Positions 1 to 7,721 of a stretch of DNA of 48,659 nt are shown here, in pieces. A program made the translations under genes and the position numbers. The notes beneath the pieces were generated by a model. It was given only the letters and a program-made list of their open reading frames with translations, made no database searches and was not told the DNA's origin. Numbering within the stretch: position 1 is the stretch's first letter; every line of letters begins with the position of its first letter. This DNA comes from a virus: positions 1-48,659 of IMG/VR virus record IMGVR_UViG_3300013133_000009, one strand, 5' to 3'.

Positions 1-32
1 AGTAATTTCAAGAATTCAATTAGATATTAAGA

Positions 33-120
33 TCTAAATTAACGCTTAACTCTAAATTAACGCTTAACTCTAAATTAACGCTTAACTCTAAATTAACGCT
101 TAACTCTAAATTAACGCTTA
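33..120. repeat. Tandem 18-bp repeat, five copies
   Basis: Five head-to-tail copies of the unit TCTAAATTAACGCTTAAC start at 33, 51, 69, 87 and 105; the last copy lacks its final two bases. The copies are identical by eye. Each contains a short inverted repeat, TTAA-CGC-TTAA. There are no spacers, so this is not a CRISPR array. Its position just before the terminase gene would suit a packaging (pac) or small-terminase binding site; an iteron-type replication origin or an operator array is equally possible. The function is inferred from position only. Confidence 0.95.
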
Positions 121-128
121 GGCTGAAT

Positions 129-152
129 GGTTCCCCCACAAGTAAGGGGACC
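129..152 (+). terminator. Hairpin upstream of terminase, possible weak terminator
   Basis: GGTTCCCC at 129-136 pairs with GGGGACC at 146-152, with one bulged T, around a loop of about nine bases. It is followed after a few bases by a short T run (157-162) rather than a solid U-tract. It could end the transcript of an upstream gene outside the window, or form part of a packaging signal with the adjacent 18-bp repeats. The hairpin itself is clear; its role is not. Confidence 0.45.
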
Positions 153-163
153 GCTAATTTTTA

Positions 164-172
164 TGATAAAAT
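164..172 (+). promoter_or_regulatory. Possible extended -10 promoter for terminase
   Basis: TGA-TAAAAT matches the extended -10 pattern seen repeatedly in this window, with one mismatch in the hexamer (TAAAAT against TATAAT). No -35 hexamer stands 16-18 bp upstream. A start near 179 would leave a leader of about 27 nt before the terminase ATG. This is the weakest member of the series. Confidence 0.35.
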
Positions 173-205
173 AATAAAAAAGTAAGAAAAAATAAGTGAA
201 ACTTA

Positions 206-2788
206 ATGTCTAGAACATATATTAAACGTATTCCTGGAAGAAAGAGTGCAAAGTTTAGCTTTGAGTCTCAAGAGGAGTTTATTATAAAATTCAATAAGTT
301 AATGGTAGCTGTTAATAAAGATCCTGTTAACAACTTCTTTAAACACCCTTGGTTTTTAAATTTTCAAGCTAGTCCTGCTCAAACTGTAGCTTTAAAGACT
401 ATTTTTAAGAAACCGCTAGACCCATTTACAAAATTCGAGGTATACCAAGAAGATATAAATGAATTAGATCAATTTGATTTAAGTGTAGCAGAACTTACAG
501 AAATAGAACTTTACGAACTAATGACTGGAAGAGTGTATGATTTAGAAAAGGTTAATAATCCTGATCATTATGTAAACATGATTGATTTAATTATTGGCCG
601 TAGGGGTGGTAAGTGTCAAGCAATAAACACCACAGTATTATTGGCAAACGGAAGCCTACGTAAGATACAAACCCTTGTGGATTCTACTTTTTTAGTTCCA
701 TCTTATAATAACACGACTGAAAAAATAGAAACAAAATTAGCTAGTTGCATAAATAATGGTTTACAGCCAGTTATACGAATAAACACTAAATCGGGACTTT
801 CATTAGATAGAACTAAAAATCATCAATTATTAACTAATGAAGGGTGGTTATCACAAAATGATGGGTTGAAGTCGGGGTTGTTTATTAAGGTTCCTAAAGA
901 ACTTCCATTTTATAATTCAGAAGATTTATTAAATAGAAGTAATTTAGAAAAATTAGCTACGGAGACTAAACCCCAAATCCCAGAAGAGTTGTTTACTGGA
1001 TCTAAGGCTGAGATCACTTTTTATTTGAATCTCGTATTCCATAAACACGCAACTAGTAATAAACAACTTAAATCTTTCGATAAAGATTTCTTATTAAAAA
1101 TCAAGCATTTACTTCAACGATTGGGTAAAATAAGTCATATTGGAAAAGCTATAACTGGAGAATATACTCTTACAGCTTATACTTTAGCTGTTGATTATTG
1201 GTGGGATGAAATATTATCTATAGAGGATCTCGGAGAACTTCCCACATATGGATTATCGGTAGAAGATAATCAAACATATATTACAGATGTAATCGAACAT
1301 AATACTACGGTCGCTGGAGGGCTTGCTACATTCTTCTCTGCGGCTACTAATTGGAATCCCTACCTCTACACTACACCCCACGCAACTGTTATCCTCCTAA
1401 GCCACAAAAAAGAGGGTGCCATTGAAATTTTGGACATGATTAAGGGGTTTGTGAATAAGTCTCCAATCCTTAAACATTGTATAGATCCTGAGGGGAAACA
1501 GACGGATGAGCAACTAAGTTTGTCTTTCCCCTATATTAGCGCAGAAACCGGTTATGTGGAACCATCTAAAGTTGTGGTTAAAGCTGGAGTAGCATCTTCT
1601 AAAACAACTCGAGGTACAGCTGCTTGTGCAGTACTTTGTGATGAGATTTCATATTGGCAGTTGGAAGAAGCCTTGAAGGAAACCGATGTAAAGATTTTGA
1701 ATGCTGTTCGGCAAAACATGAAGCAGTTTGGCAAAAAAGCTATTTTGGTTAAGTTAAGTAGCCCTGGGATAAAACAAGGTGTTTTATACAACGAACACCA
1801 GAGGTGGTTGATAAACGACCTTCCTAGTAATTATCAAATTTTTAAGGCCCCTAGTTGGGTGTGGAATACTATTTTATCCCCAGAAGAGTACATTATCGAG
1901 TGGCAGTATGACGCTGATAATTTTGATGCAGAACTTCGAGCTAACTTCGTAGATGCGATTTCTGACTTCTTTAACGTTGAGATGTTGGAACTTTGTGTAG
2001 CTAAAAATATTACTTTTTTAACTCCTGAAGTTGAGGAGGGGGAAGTTATTTATAAGGCTGCAATTGACGCAGCTTTTAAAAATGACACTTTTACTTTTTC
2101 GATTGTTGGACATACAGAAGCCCAAATAAGACAATACGTTATAAAGGGGTGGGAGGGGGAAAAAGGTCCAGATGGTAAGAAAATCTCTGTAAAAGTGGCA
2201 GATATAGCTGAGTATTGTAAAAACATTTGTCAACAATACGGTATTGAAGAGATCTCTGCCGACCAATTTGCATTCCAACCCCTAAAAGAATTGTTTGAAC
2301 AACAAGGTTTAACTTTAGTAGAAAGACCCTTTTCCCAAACATACAAGAAGAAAATATATTTTAATTTAAAGAGATTAGTTAATTCCGGGCAAATCCAGCT
2401 CTTAGATCATCCTAAGATGCTAAAAGAACTAAAACAGCTTATTGTAGAGCAAACGTCCAACGGTAATATAAAAATAGGGCACCCAAATGGTGGCAGTGAT
2501 GATTACGCAGACTCCTTAGCTATAGCAGCATATGAAGCCGTAGAATCTTGTGGTGTAGGCACTTTTAATTTTGATGCTACCCTACCCACTAGAGATTTTG
2601 GGATTGATGTGGATAAAAATGGTACTCCTTTTACTGCTCCTAGCCCAGAAATGCTAGCTGATTCACTGGGTCTCAGTTTTACATGTAATGGGTCCAGTTT
2701 TGTTAAACATCCTATAACAGGGAAACTAATCCCCATCGATGAACTTAAAGATAAACCAGGAGATGATGGGTTTGTCTTTAGTTTCTAA
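206..2788 (+). CDS. terL: Terminase large subunit with in-frame intein
   Basis: ATP-driven DNA-packaging motor and nuclease that fills the prohead through the portal. The 860-residue precursor has its Walker A loop GRRGGK (131-136) interrupted by a 230-residue intein (137-366). After splicing the loop reads GRRGGK-TT and the protein is about 630 residues, normal for a large terminase. The Walker B motif is AVLCDE, with D479 and E480. RNase H-like nuclease candidates are D621 (AAIDAAF), D686 (ISADQF) and the cluster D765, D766, D769 (GGSDDYADS). It is the first gene of the head module and precedes the portal. A small terminase subunit is not in the window and may lie upstream. The family assignment is firm; splicing is predicted from intact intein motifs. 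Confidence 0.95.
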   Translation: MSRTYIKRIPGRKSAKFSFESQEEFIIKFNKLMVAVNKDPVNNFFKHPWFLNFQASPAQTVALKTIFKKPLDPFTKFEVYQEDINELDQFDLSVAELTEIELYELMTGRVYDLEKVNNPDHYVNMIDLIIGRRGGKCQAINTTVLLANGSLRKIQTLVDSTFLVPSYNNTTEKIETKLASCINNGLQPVIRINTKSGLSLDRTKNHQLLTNEGWLSQNDGLKSGLFIKVPKELPFYNSEDLLNRSNLEKLATETKPQIPEELFTGSKAEITFYLNLVFHKHATSNKQLKSFDKDFLLKIKHLLQRLGKISHIGKAITGEYTLTAYTLAVDYWWDEILSIEDLGELPTYGLSVEDNQTYITDVIEHNTTVAGGLATFFSAATNWNPYLYTTPHATVILLSHKKEGAIEILDMIKGFVNKSPILKHCIDPEGKQTDEQLSLSFPYISAETGYVEPSKVVVKAGVASSKTTRGTAACAVLCDEISYWQLEEALKETDVKILNAVRQNMKQFGKKAILVKLSSPGIKQGVLYNEHQRWLINDLPSNYQIFKAPSWVWNTILSPEEYIIEWQYDADNFDAELRANFVDAISDFFNVEMLELCVAKNITFLTPEVEEGEVIYKAAIDAAFKNDTFTFSIVGHTEAQIRQYVIKGWEGEKGPDGKKISVKVADIAEYCKNICQQYGIEEISADQFAFQPLKELFEQQGLTLVERPFSQTYKKKIYFNLKRLVNSGQIQLLDHPKMLKELKQLIVEQTSNGNIKIGHPNGGSDDYADSLAIAAYEAVESCGVGTFNFDATLPTRDFGIDVDKNGTPFTAPSPEMLADSLGLSFTCNGSSFVKHPITGKLIPIDELKDKPGDDGFVFSF
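614..1303 (+). mobile_element. Intein in terminase Walker A loop (230 aa, endonuclease decayed)
   Basis: Protein-splicing element inserted between Lys136 and Thr367 of the terminase. Block A begins with Cys137 (CQAINTTVLLANGS). Block B carries the T-x-x-H motif, T203-K-N-H206 (TKNHQLLTNEGW). Blocks F and G read DNQTYITDVIEHN, with penultimate His365, terminal Asn366 and Thr367 as the +1 nucleophile. All residues expected for class 1 splicing are present. The middle (about 230-345) resembles a LAGLIDADG homing endonuclease half, but the place where an acidic catalytic residue is expected reads FYLNLVFHKHA (from Y273), without Asp or Glu. It looks splicing-competent and no longer able to home. 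Confidence 0.93.
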
Positions 2789-2800
2789 AAATGTTATAAT
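2772..2800 (+). promoter_or_regulatory. Promoter upstream of portal gene (TTGTCT-17-TATAAT, extended -10)
   Basis: TTGTCT (2772-2777), a 17-bp spacer ending in TGT, then TATAAT (2795-2800). The -10 lies just after the terminase stop codon. The expected start is near 2807, giving a leader of about 45 nt before the portal TTG start. Confidence 0.7.
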
Positions 2801-2852
2801 TAAGATAGATATACCCACATAAATATAAAAGTATTAACAGGAAGTCTTTGTT

Positions 2853-4838
2853 TTGGCAGAAGAAAAAACTCCCTCACTTTTCCAAAAGTTTAGAGTCGCC
2901 ACGGATTCGTGGTTAGAAGCAGTCATTCAGAAAAATAATTTATTAGCTAAATCTAATAAATCTAATAAAGATGACGAAGAAGATGTTTTATTTTATCGTT
3001 TATCGTTAGATAAAGATAATAATGAATATGAGGGATCACATGGATATTATGAGAAAAAGAGGGCATTGAGTTTTGATCATCAAACCCACATGATGAGGAA
3101 GGATTCTGTAGTAGCTAGTATTGTATTGACTCGTCAAAACCAAATAGCTGGATTTAGTAGTTTTGTTAAAAATAAGTTTGATCGAGGAGCACAAATCCGA
3201 CTCAAAAACGAACCCCTAGTTCTTGATTATGTTTCAAAAATGCTGCGAGAGGGGATGTCAGACGAAGAGATTATAGCTCACTTACAAGAAAGTTTATATG
3301 ATAAAGAAGATAATTATATATCTCTTCCCAAACGTTTAGACAAAACTTTAAAAGAGTTTAACCTTAAAAAATCTTCTAAGTTTACACTAGATAAGACTCC
3401 TACTACTACTACACGAAATAACACCCCCGAAGCTGAGGGTGATATAACTACCCAAGAAGAATATTACGAAGAAGAAAAGCTTAAAGAACATTGGATGATT
3501 AAGAGGAAAGCTAGGCTTTTAGTAAAAACAGCTACTTCCAGTAGAAAACATTATTTAGAGGCTTTCATCACCAATTGTGGGGTTACGGAAGGTAGACCCT
3601 TTGAAACTAAAAGGTGGACGTTTAGCAGTATTAATCGAGCATTAATGCTAGATTCTTTAGTTCATGATCAGATGTGCATCGAGATTATTCGTAACGAAGC
3701 TGGAGACCCACATCATTTTGTTCCAGTAGATGCAGCTACCATTAGATTTTCTTCTGATGAGTTAAAAAAGTATAAAGATCAACCATTTGAAACTAAAGTT
3801 GATATTTTTGATTCAAATAACCCCGTTAAAACGGAAGCAATCTATAGAAAAGATTTTGAATTAGATGAATCAAAGTTAGAGAAAAATGAATATAAATACG
3901 TACAAATAATTAATAATGTTATTGAAAGAGCTTTTTTAGATAGTGAGTTAAAATTAGGCATTAGAAACCCAACTACAGATATTTATAGTAATGGGTATGG
4001 AGTCTCTGAATTAGAGCTACTTGTGTCTTTAGTGTCTAGTCATTTAAACACAGAGAATTACAACATTTCTTATTTTAGCCAAGGGTTTTCAGCCAAAGGT
4101 ATTCTACATATTAAAAATGCTATGGGATACCGTAAATTGGAAACCTTTAGGCAACAATGGAGAACTATGATTAGTGGTTCTAGAAACTCTTTTCAAACCC
4201 CAATTTTAGCTGGGGCAGAGGAGGTTAATTGGATACCGTTGACCCAAAACCACAGTGATATAGAGTTTAGAGGGTGGCTACAATATCTCATTAAAATGAT
4301 TTGTGCCATTTATCAAATAGATCCCCAAGAAATTGGGTTGGGTATGAAAGATGAGGGTGGATCTGGTGGGATATCTGGAGATAACACAGCGGAAAAAATT
4401 AGTCTTAGTAAAGACAAAGGCTTATATCCACTTTTAACATTTTTAGCTAATTTTTACAATACTAACATTATTGATGAAATAGACCAAGATTTTGAATTAA
4501 CCTTTGTGGGTCTTAGAGACGAAACCATTAAAGATGCTTTAGAGAGACAAAAAAGAGAATCAGAATTTAAGAAAACTGTTAATGAGATTCGAGAAGAAGA
4601 TGATCTTGATCCCCTACCAGGAATGAATGAGTTTATTCTATCAGCCGTATTTTTCCAATGGTATCAACAGTTTTCTAGTTCAGCTAGAGATCAAAGAGAG
4701 GATAGGCAACAAGCACTTTTAGCACAAAATTTATTGACTTATGAGCAAGAAGGTGATAATCTTGAAGCTAAGCCATTAGAAGAAAAAGTAGTGAAAGCGT
4801 TAAAAGTAGAGTTTTATCAACTCCCTAAAGAAGATTAA
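2853..4838 (+). CDS. Portal protein
   Basis: Dodecameric ring at the capsid vertex through which DNA enters and leaves, and the docking site for terminase and tail. At 661 residues it is long for the family. The central portion (about 381-412), starting GYGVSELELLVSLVSSHL and continuing into NISYFSQGF, is typical of phage portal proteins, followed by an ordered region with QISPILAG-like packing (QTPILAG). An acidic, low-complexity stretch (about 193-215) is probably a surface insertion. It starts with TTG; AGGAAG at 2839-2844 lies 8 nt before it and there is no in-frame ATG nearby. The position directly after terminase supports the call. Confidence 0.85.
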   Translation: MAEEKTPSLFQKFRVATDSWLEAVIQKNNLLAKSNKSNKDDEEDVLFYRLSLDKDNNEYEGSHGYYEKKRALSFDHQTHMMRKDSVVASIVLTRQNQIAGFSSFVKNKFDRGAQIRLKNEPLVLDYVSKMLREGMSDEEIIAHLQESLYDKEDNYISLPKRLDKTLKEFNLKKSSKFTLDKTPTTTTRNNTPEAEGDITTQEEYYEEEKLKEHWMIKRKARLLVKTATSSRKHYLEAFITNCGVTEGRPFETKRWTFSSINRALMLDSLVHDQMCIEIIRNEAGDPHHFVPVDAATIRFSSDELKKYKDQPFETKVDIFDSNNPVKTEAIYRKDFELDESKLEKNEYKYVQIINNVIERAFLDSELKLGIRNPTTDIYSNGYGVSELELLVSLVSSHLNTENYNISYFSQGFSAKGILHIKNAMGYRKLETFRQQWRTMISGSRNSFQTPILAGAEEVNWIPLTQNHSDIEFRGWLQYLIKMICAIYQIDPQEIGLGMKDEGGSGGISGDNTAEKISLSKDKGLYPLLTFLANFYNTNIIDEIDQDFELTFVGLRDETIKDALERQKRESEFKKTVNEIREEDDLDPLPGMNEFILSAVFFQWYQQFSSSARDQREDRQQALLAQNLLTYEQEGDNLEAKPLEEKVVKALKVEFYQLPKED

Positions 4839-4876
4839 GTTTTTGTTTTATAACACATAAACTCGGGGATTTATAC

Positions 4877-5074
4877 ATGAATGAACAAGATTTGCAAATT
4901 TTAAAAAATTTAAAACAGCCAATTTATACGTCTAGAAGCAAAACTCCATTTCAATTAGAAGAAGTTGGAGAAAGTTTTTCTAAACTTTCTTATATCCACA
5001 GATTAGGACATAGAGAAGTAATCCCCTACGGGTTTTCTAATAAAGCTCTATTGTCAAAACCTAAGCAGAGATAG
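4877..5074 (+). CDS. Small protein of unknown function
   Basis: A 65-residue polypeptide, not recognised. It begins MNEQDLQILKNLKQPIYTSR and is rich in charged and polar residues, with no signal peptide, membrane segment or metal motif. GGGG at 4864-4867 may help ribosome binding, although spacing is long. It sits between portal and minor head genes, in the same transcript, so a virion or assembly role is possible. The ORF is credible because of tight packing with its neighbours (6-nt gap to the next gene). Confidence 0.6.
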   Translation: MNEQDLQILKNLKQPIYTSRSKTPFQLEEVGESFSKLSYIHRLGHREVIPYGFSNKALLSKPKQR

Positions 5075-5080
5075 GGTTTA

Positions 5081-5299
5081 ATGGCTAACATTAAGATTTT
5101 TTTAGAAGACGGAGAAACAGAATTATCTGCTTTATTAAACCTTCAAAAAGCACTGGCTATGCACGACGAAGGATTAGTTCATGATCATGATCGTTATTCT
5201 GATGTAGCAATGGAATCTACTAAAAATTATTTAGAAGCGTTATACGAAGAGTTTTTTGAGGACCTTTTACAAGATATTTTAGATATTTTAAGAAATTAG
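5081..5299 (+). CDS. Small acidic protein of unknown function
   Basis: A 72-residue acidic protein, not recognised. The C-terminal half (EALYEEFFEDLLQDILDILR) is predicted to be an amphipathic helix. A central His/Asp-rich segment (HDEGLVHDHDRY) could bind metal, but this is only a composition hint. It is separated from the next gene by three bases, so translation is probably coupled. A head-assembly role is inferred from position only. Confidence 0.6.
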   Translation: MANIKIFLEDGETELSALLNLQKALAMHDEGLVHDHDRYSDVAMESTKNYLEALYEEFFEDLLQDILDILRN

Positions 5300-5302
5300 G
5301 TT

Positions 5303-6196
5303 ATGATAATTTCAAAAGATACTTTAGAGAGGATTAAACAGCTAATAGAGTTAAAATATACTGGGTTGTTATTAAAACTTTTAAACCCAGAAGTTTTATC
5401 TTCCCAACAAAAAAAAGATTTATTAGATAGTAATGTAAGTTTGTCTAATTACTATGACATAATAAGATATTTATATACTTATAATTTTAATTATGATATT
5501 GATGATCCCACTAAACCCAACTCTTTCAAAGAAATTATAGTTGACGCTATTTCAAATAGAACCCCTAATGGGGATGTTCACACTTCCGCTATTAGTTATT
5601 TAGAACAAAGCTTAAATACAGCTATAGAAAAATTAAAGCAAGTAGTTATAAATAATATTAGTTCTATCTTTCTTGAAGCTAATGAAGAATATAGGCGGGG
5701 GATTCTGCAAGATTTAGATCGCTCAGAAACCTTAGAATCTGTTTTTAAAGAAAAGTTTATAAACCAAATTACTAAGAAGCTTAGAGAAACTTCTAAGGAG
5801 GTTAATAGGGATTGGCAAAGAGTGGTAGTCACAGAATTAACTAATTTAATAGGTATAGCTCATACCGATAAAATTATAATGGATAACGCAGACACTGATT
5901 TGGATACTGTTTTTGTTTATCGTAAACCCATGAGTGATGCTTGTAGGTGGTGTAAAGAGTTTTATTTAACATCATCGGATACCCCAAAGCTCTATCCAAT
6001 AACTGAATTAATAGGGAATGGTAGTAATTATGGAAAGAAAAATTCAGAATGGCTCCCTGTAGTTGGAGCTACCCACCCTTGGAGTAGGACATCTCCCCCC
6101 ATACAACTCAAACCAGGGTTTAAAGTTAATCTAGACGGAACCCAATCTTTTATGGGATTAAAAGATTGGCTCGACTACGTTAAAAATAATCTTTGA
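5303..6196 (+). CDS. Putative minor head protein (SPP1 gp7 / Mu F-like)
   Basis: 297 residues. Its position after the portal is where many phages encode a minor head or injection protein of the SPP1 gp7/Mu gpF type. The C-terminal third carries DACRWCKEFYL (Cys214 and Cys217), then a loop and GATHPWSRTSPP, resembling the CxxC...HP pattern of that family, although the usual final HPxCRC cysteines are absent. The N-terminal two thirds are helical, with many Leu, Ile and charged residues. Its stop codon overlaps the -35 element of the next promoter. An alternative is an unrelated portal-associated protein. Confidence 0.5.
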   Translation: MIISKDTLERIKQLIELKYTGLLLKLLNPEVLSSQQKKDLLDSNVSLSNYYDIIRYLYTYNFNYDIDDPTKPNSFKEIIVDAISNRTPNGDVHTSAISYLEQSLNTAIEKLKQVVINNISSIFLEANEEYRRGILQDLDRSETLESVFKEKFINQITKKLRETSKEVNRDWQRVVVTELTNLIGIAHTDKIIMDNADTDLDTVFVYRKPMSDACRWCKEFYLTSSDTPKLYPITELIGNGSNYGKKNSEWLPVVGATHPWSRTSPPIQLKPGFKVNLDGTQSFMGLKDWLDYVKNNL

Positions 6197-6221
6197 CAAA
6201 CTACCCCCACCGTGGTATTCT
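6193..6221 (+). promoter_or_regulatory. Strong sigma-70-type promoter (TTGACA-17-TATTCT)
   Basis: Perfect TTGACA (6193-6198), a 17-bp spacer ending in TGG, then TATTCT (6216-6221), so both -35 and extended -10 elements are present. It would start near 6228, just ahead of AGGAGA (6231-6236) and the ATG at 6244. It drives the helper-gene cluster. Confidence 0.75.
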
Positions 6222-6243
6222 GGTCCTAACAGGAGATAGGATT

Positions 6244-6462
6244 ATGATTTCAAAATTTGTTATTGGTAAAAGTTATAAATATATATCTGATATTCCAAAC
6301 ATTTATCCACATAGTTATTTTTATGTTATAGGTATTTCTAACACATCTGAAGAGAGTCTTAAACTAGCTGTATATTGGTTAAACTCTGAAAAACGATACG
6401 TAGGAACTGGACACGTTGACCTATCTAAAGTAGATAGGGATAAGTGGAGTGAGGTAAAGTAA
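6244..6462 (+). CDS. Small protein of unknown function
   Basis: 72 residues, beginning MISKFVIGKSYKYIS, not recognised. The composition suggests a small beta-rich soluble protein (FYVIGISN, LKLAVYWLN). The ATG at 6244 is chosen because AGGAGATAGG lies just upstream; the open frame continues upstream to a TTG at 6193, but that TTG is the -35 box of the promoter. Its stop codon overlaps the next ATG (TAATG), indicating coupled translation. It is the first gene of the helper cluster. Confidence 0.65.
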   Translation: MISKFVIGKSYKYISDIPNIYPHSYFYVIGISNTSEESLKLAVYWLNSEKRYVGTGHVDLSKVDRDKWSEVK

Positions 6463-6866
6463 TGTTAGAGGGTGAAGAATTAAAAGAGTGCGCTATAACT
6501 CCTACAAGTTTAACTATTATTCAAGCGCAACAAAAAATCTTATCTGACAAAGTAGAATTAATTGAAACTTATCAACATGTAATAGATAATCTTGATCGTG
6601 TTTTTACTACAAAGAAACGGTCAGAGTTTAAAAACCCCATTAAATCTCAAGTAATAGAGTTTATTCAAAGGAAAATTGATGAAGTATCTTTAGATGATCA
6701 AATTTCTTTAGATGATTCAAATCTTAAATTCACAGAAGAAGATATTCTTATTTTAAAAGCTTTGATAGTCAGAGCAAAAGAAAAAGAAAAACCCACAACT
6801 ATTGGGGTTAATAATGGCAACCATAAGGTTATTGGTGCAGATCAAAAAGATTTAAGCGTAAGGTAG
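6462..6866 (+). CDS. Protein of unknown function, helical
   Basis: 134 residues, not recognised. The N-terminal half (about 15-60) is predicted to be helical, with heptad-like leucines and isoleucines (LTIIQAQQKILSDKVELIE). It is followed by a charged helix (about 65-80) and a Lys-rich tail. No metal site or membrane segment. The start ATG overlaps the preceding stop. It lies just before the Gre-like and GroES-like genes. Confidence 0.6.
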   Translation: MLEGEELKECAITPTSLTIIQAQQKILSDKVELIETYQHVIDNLDRVFTTKKRSEFKNPIKSQVIEFIQRKIDEVSLDDQISLDDSNLKFTEEDILILKALIVRAKEKEKPTTIGVNNGNHKVIGADQKDLSVR

Positions 6867-6873
6867 GTTTTAT

Positions 6874-7293
6874 ATGAAAAAAATAACTTATAAAGAGTTG
6901 AGATCTTTAGTTCAAGCTCTTTCTCAAAACGCTATTCAGCTTCAAAATCGCTTATCGGCACTAGAAGCCGTATTAGTTGAAACTAAATTAATAGAAGTCC
7001 CTCACTTAATTCATAAAATAGCAAATTGTGAAGATGTTTTTGAGGGGTTTCAACCAGTAGAGCAAGTGGAAGTTGGAGATAGGGTTAGATTAATATGTGA
7101 GTTTCCATCCACAAACACCCATAGACGATTTAAACTAGACAACGTAGCAATAGATTCTAATTCCCCCCTAGCAGTGTTAGAAACACTCCTCTTACAAGGA
7201 AAAGTGGGTTCTAAGATGCAGTTTGAAGAAAGTGGAGAATTACGTAATGTTACTATTGAAACAATTTCAAGGAGGGTGATAAATGTCCAATAA
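6874..7293 (+). CDS. Putative Gre/Rnk-like transcription factor
   Basis: 139 residues. The C-terminal part (about 64-132) resembles the FKBP-like domain of GreA, GreB and Rnk, which bind RNA polymerase near the secondary channel: VEVGDRVRLIC, then IDSNSPLAVLETLLLQGKVG, then MQFEESGELRNVTIETI. In Gre factors the matching signature is a Ser-Pro-Leu followed by a leucine run, Gly-Lys and Val-Gly, and here the order and spacing fit. The N-terminal 45 residues are helical and shorter than the Gre coiled coil, so transcript-cleavage activity is doubtful; an Rnk-like or competing polymerase ligand is possible. The call rests on motif memory, not a search. It overlaps the GroES-like gene by 11 nt. 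Confidence 0.5.
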   Translation: MKKITYKELRSLVQALSQNAIQLQNRLSALEAVLVETKLIEVPHLIHKIANCEDVFEGFQPVEQVEVGDRVRLICEFPSTNTHRRFKLDNVAIDSNSPLAVLETLLLQGKVGSKMQFEESGELRNVTIETISRRVINVQ

Positions 7294-7546
7294 CATAGAA
7301 ATGGTAGAGGATTTTGTAGCGGTAGTTAGGGGAAGAAAATCCGAGCAACTAAATGGAATGTTTGCTTCAGTCGAACCAAGTGCAAATCAAGGCATAGTTT
7401 TATATAAAGGTCCTCAAGCAAATATAGTACACATAGGACAAAAAGTTTATTTTGGAAAAAATATAGAGACTATGAAAATCCTTAATGATGAAGTAGCTGT
7501 TATGAGAATGGCTAATATAGTAGCGGTAGTAAATGCCGAAAACTGA
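7283..7546 (+). CDS. GroES-like co-chaperonin
   Basis: 87 residues, close to the size of GroES and T4 gp31. The second half follows the GroES core: GIVLYKGPQAN, then HIGQKVYFGKN, then NDEVAVMRMANIVAVV, matching the family order G-x-V-x-x-x-GP, V-G-D-x-V-x-F, and a final ILAVV strand. A polar segment with a hydrophobic Gly-Met-Phe (about 24-29) could be the mobile loop that touches GroEL. The role would be folding of capsid or tail proteins with the host GroEL. A strong ribosome site, AGGAGGGTG, lies 5 to 8 nt before the ATG, inside the upstream gene. Confidence 0.72.
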   Translation: MSNNIEMVEDFVAVVRGRKSEQLNGMFASVEPSANQGIVLYKGPQANIVHIGQKVYFGKNIETMKILNDEVAVMRMANIVAVVNAEN

Positions 7547-7721
7547 GATGTGCGTTAGGTGCGGTATGAAAGGCCATACCTCAGACTCCACTAAGTGTAA
7601 AATGGTAGTTTCTAATAATCAGAAGATTACTGGACAAGTGAAAATTACTGTATCCGATCCAGACTTTCCAATCATAAAGAATAAAAAAGGATTAAATTTC
7701 TTATTTGGGAAGATAAAATGA
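7533..7721 (+). CDS. Small zinc-knuckle-like protein
   Basis: 62 residues. The N-terminus has C-x2-C-x4-H-x6-C (CVRCGMKGHTSDSTKC, residues 7-22), like the CCHC zinc knuckles that bind single-stranded nucleic acid. The rest is short and basic toward the C-terminus (IKNKKGLNFLFGKIK). It overlaps the GroES-like gene by 14 nt and the following nuclease gene by 4 nt, so it is part of one operon. Nucleic-acid binding is inferred; the function is unknown. Confidence 0.6.
   Translation: MPKTEMCVRCGMKGHTSDSTKCKMVVSNNQKITGQVKITVSDPDFPIIKNKKGLNFLFGKIK

Noticed and set aside
33-120. CRISPR-like array
   Set aside because: The 18-bp units abut with no spacers and no cas genes are nearby; the Cas4-like gene at 7718 is isolated.
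1552-2736. Minus-strand open frames within terminase and similar antisense frames elsewhere
   Set aside because: They lack ribosome sites, overlap clearly coding plus-strand genes and show no recognisable protein features.
6193-6243. TTG at 6193 as start of the small gene ending at 6462
   Set aside because: This TTG is the -35 box of a near-perfect promoter, and an ATG with a strong ribosome site lies at 6244.
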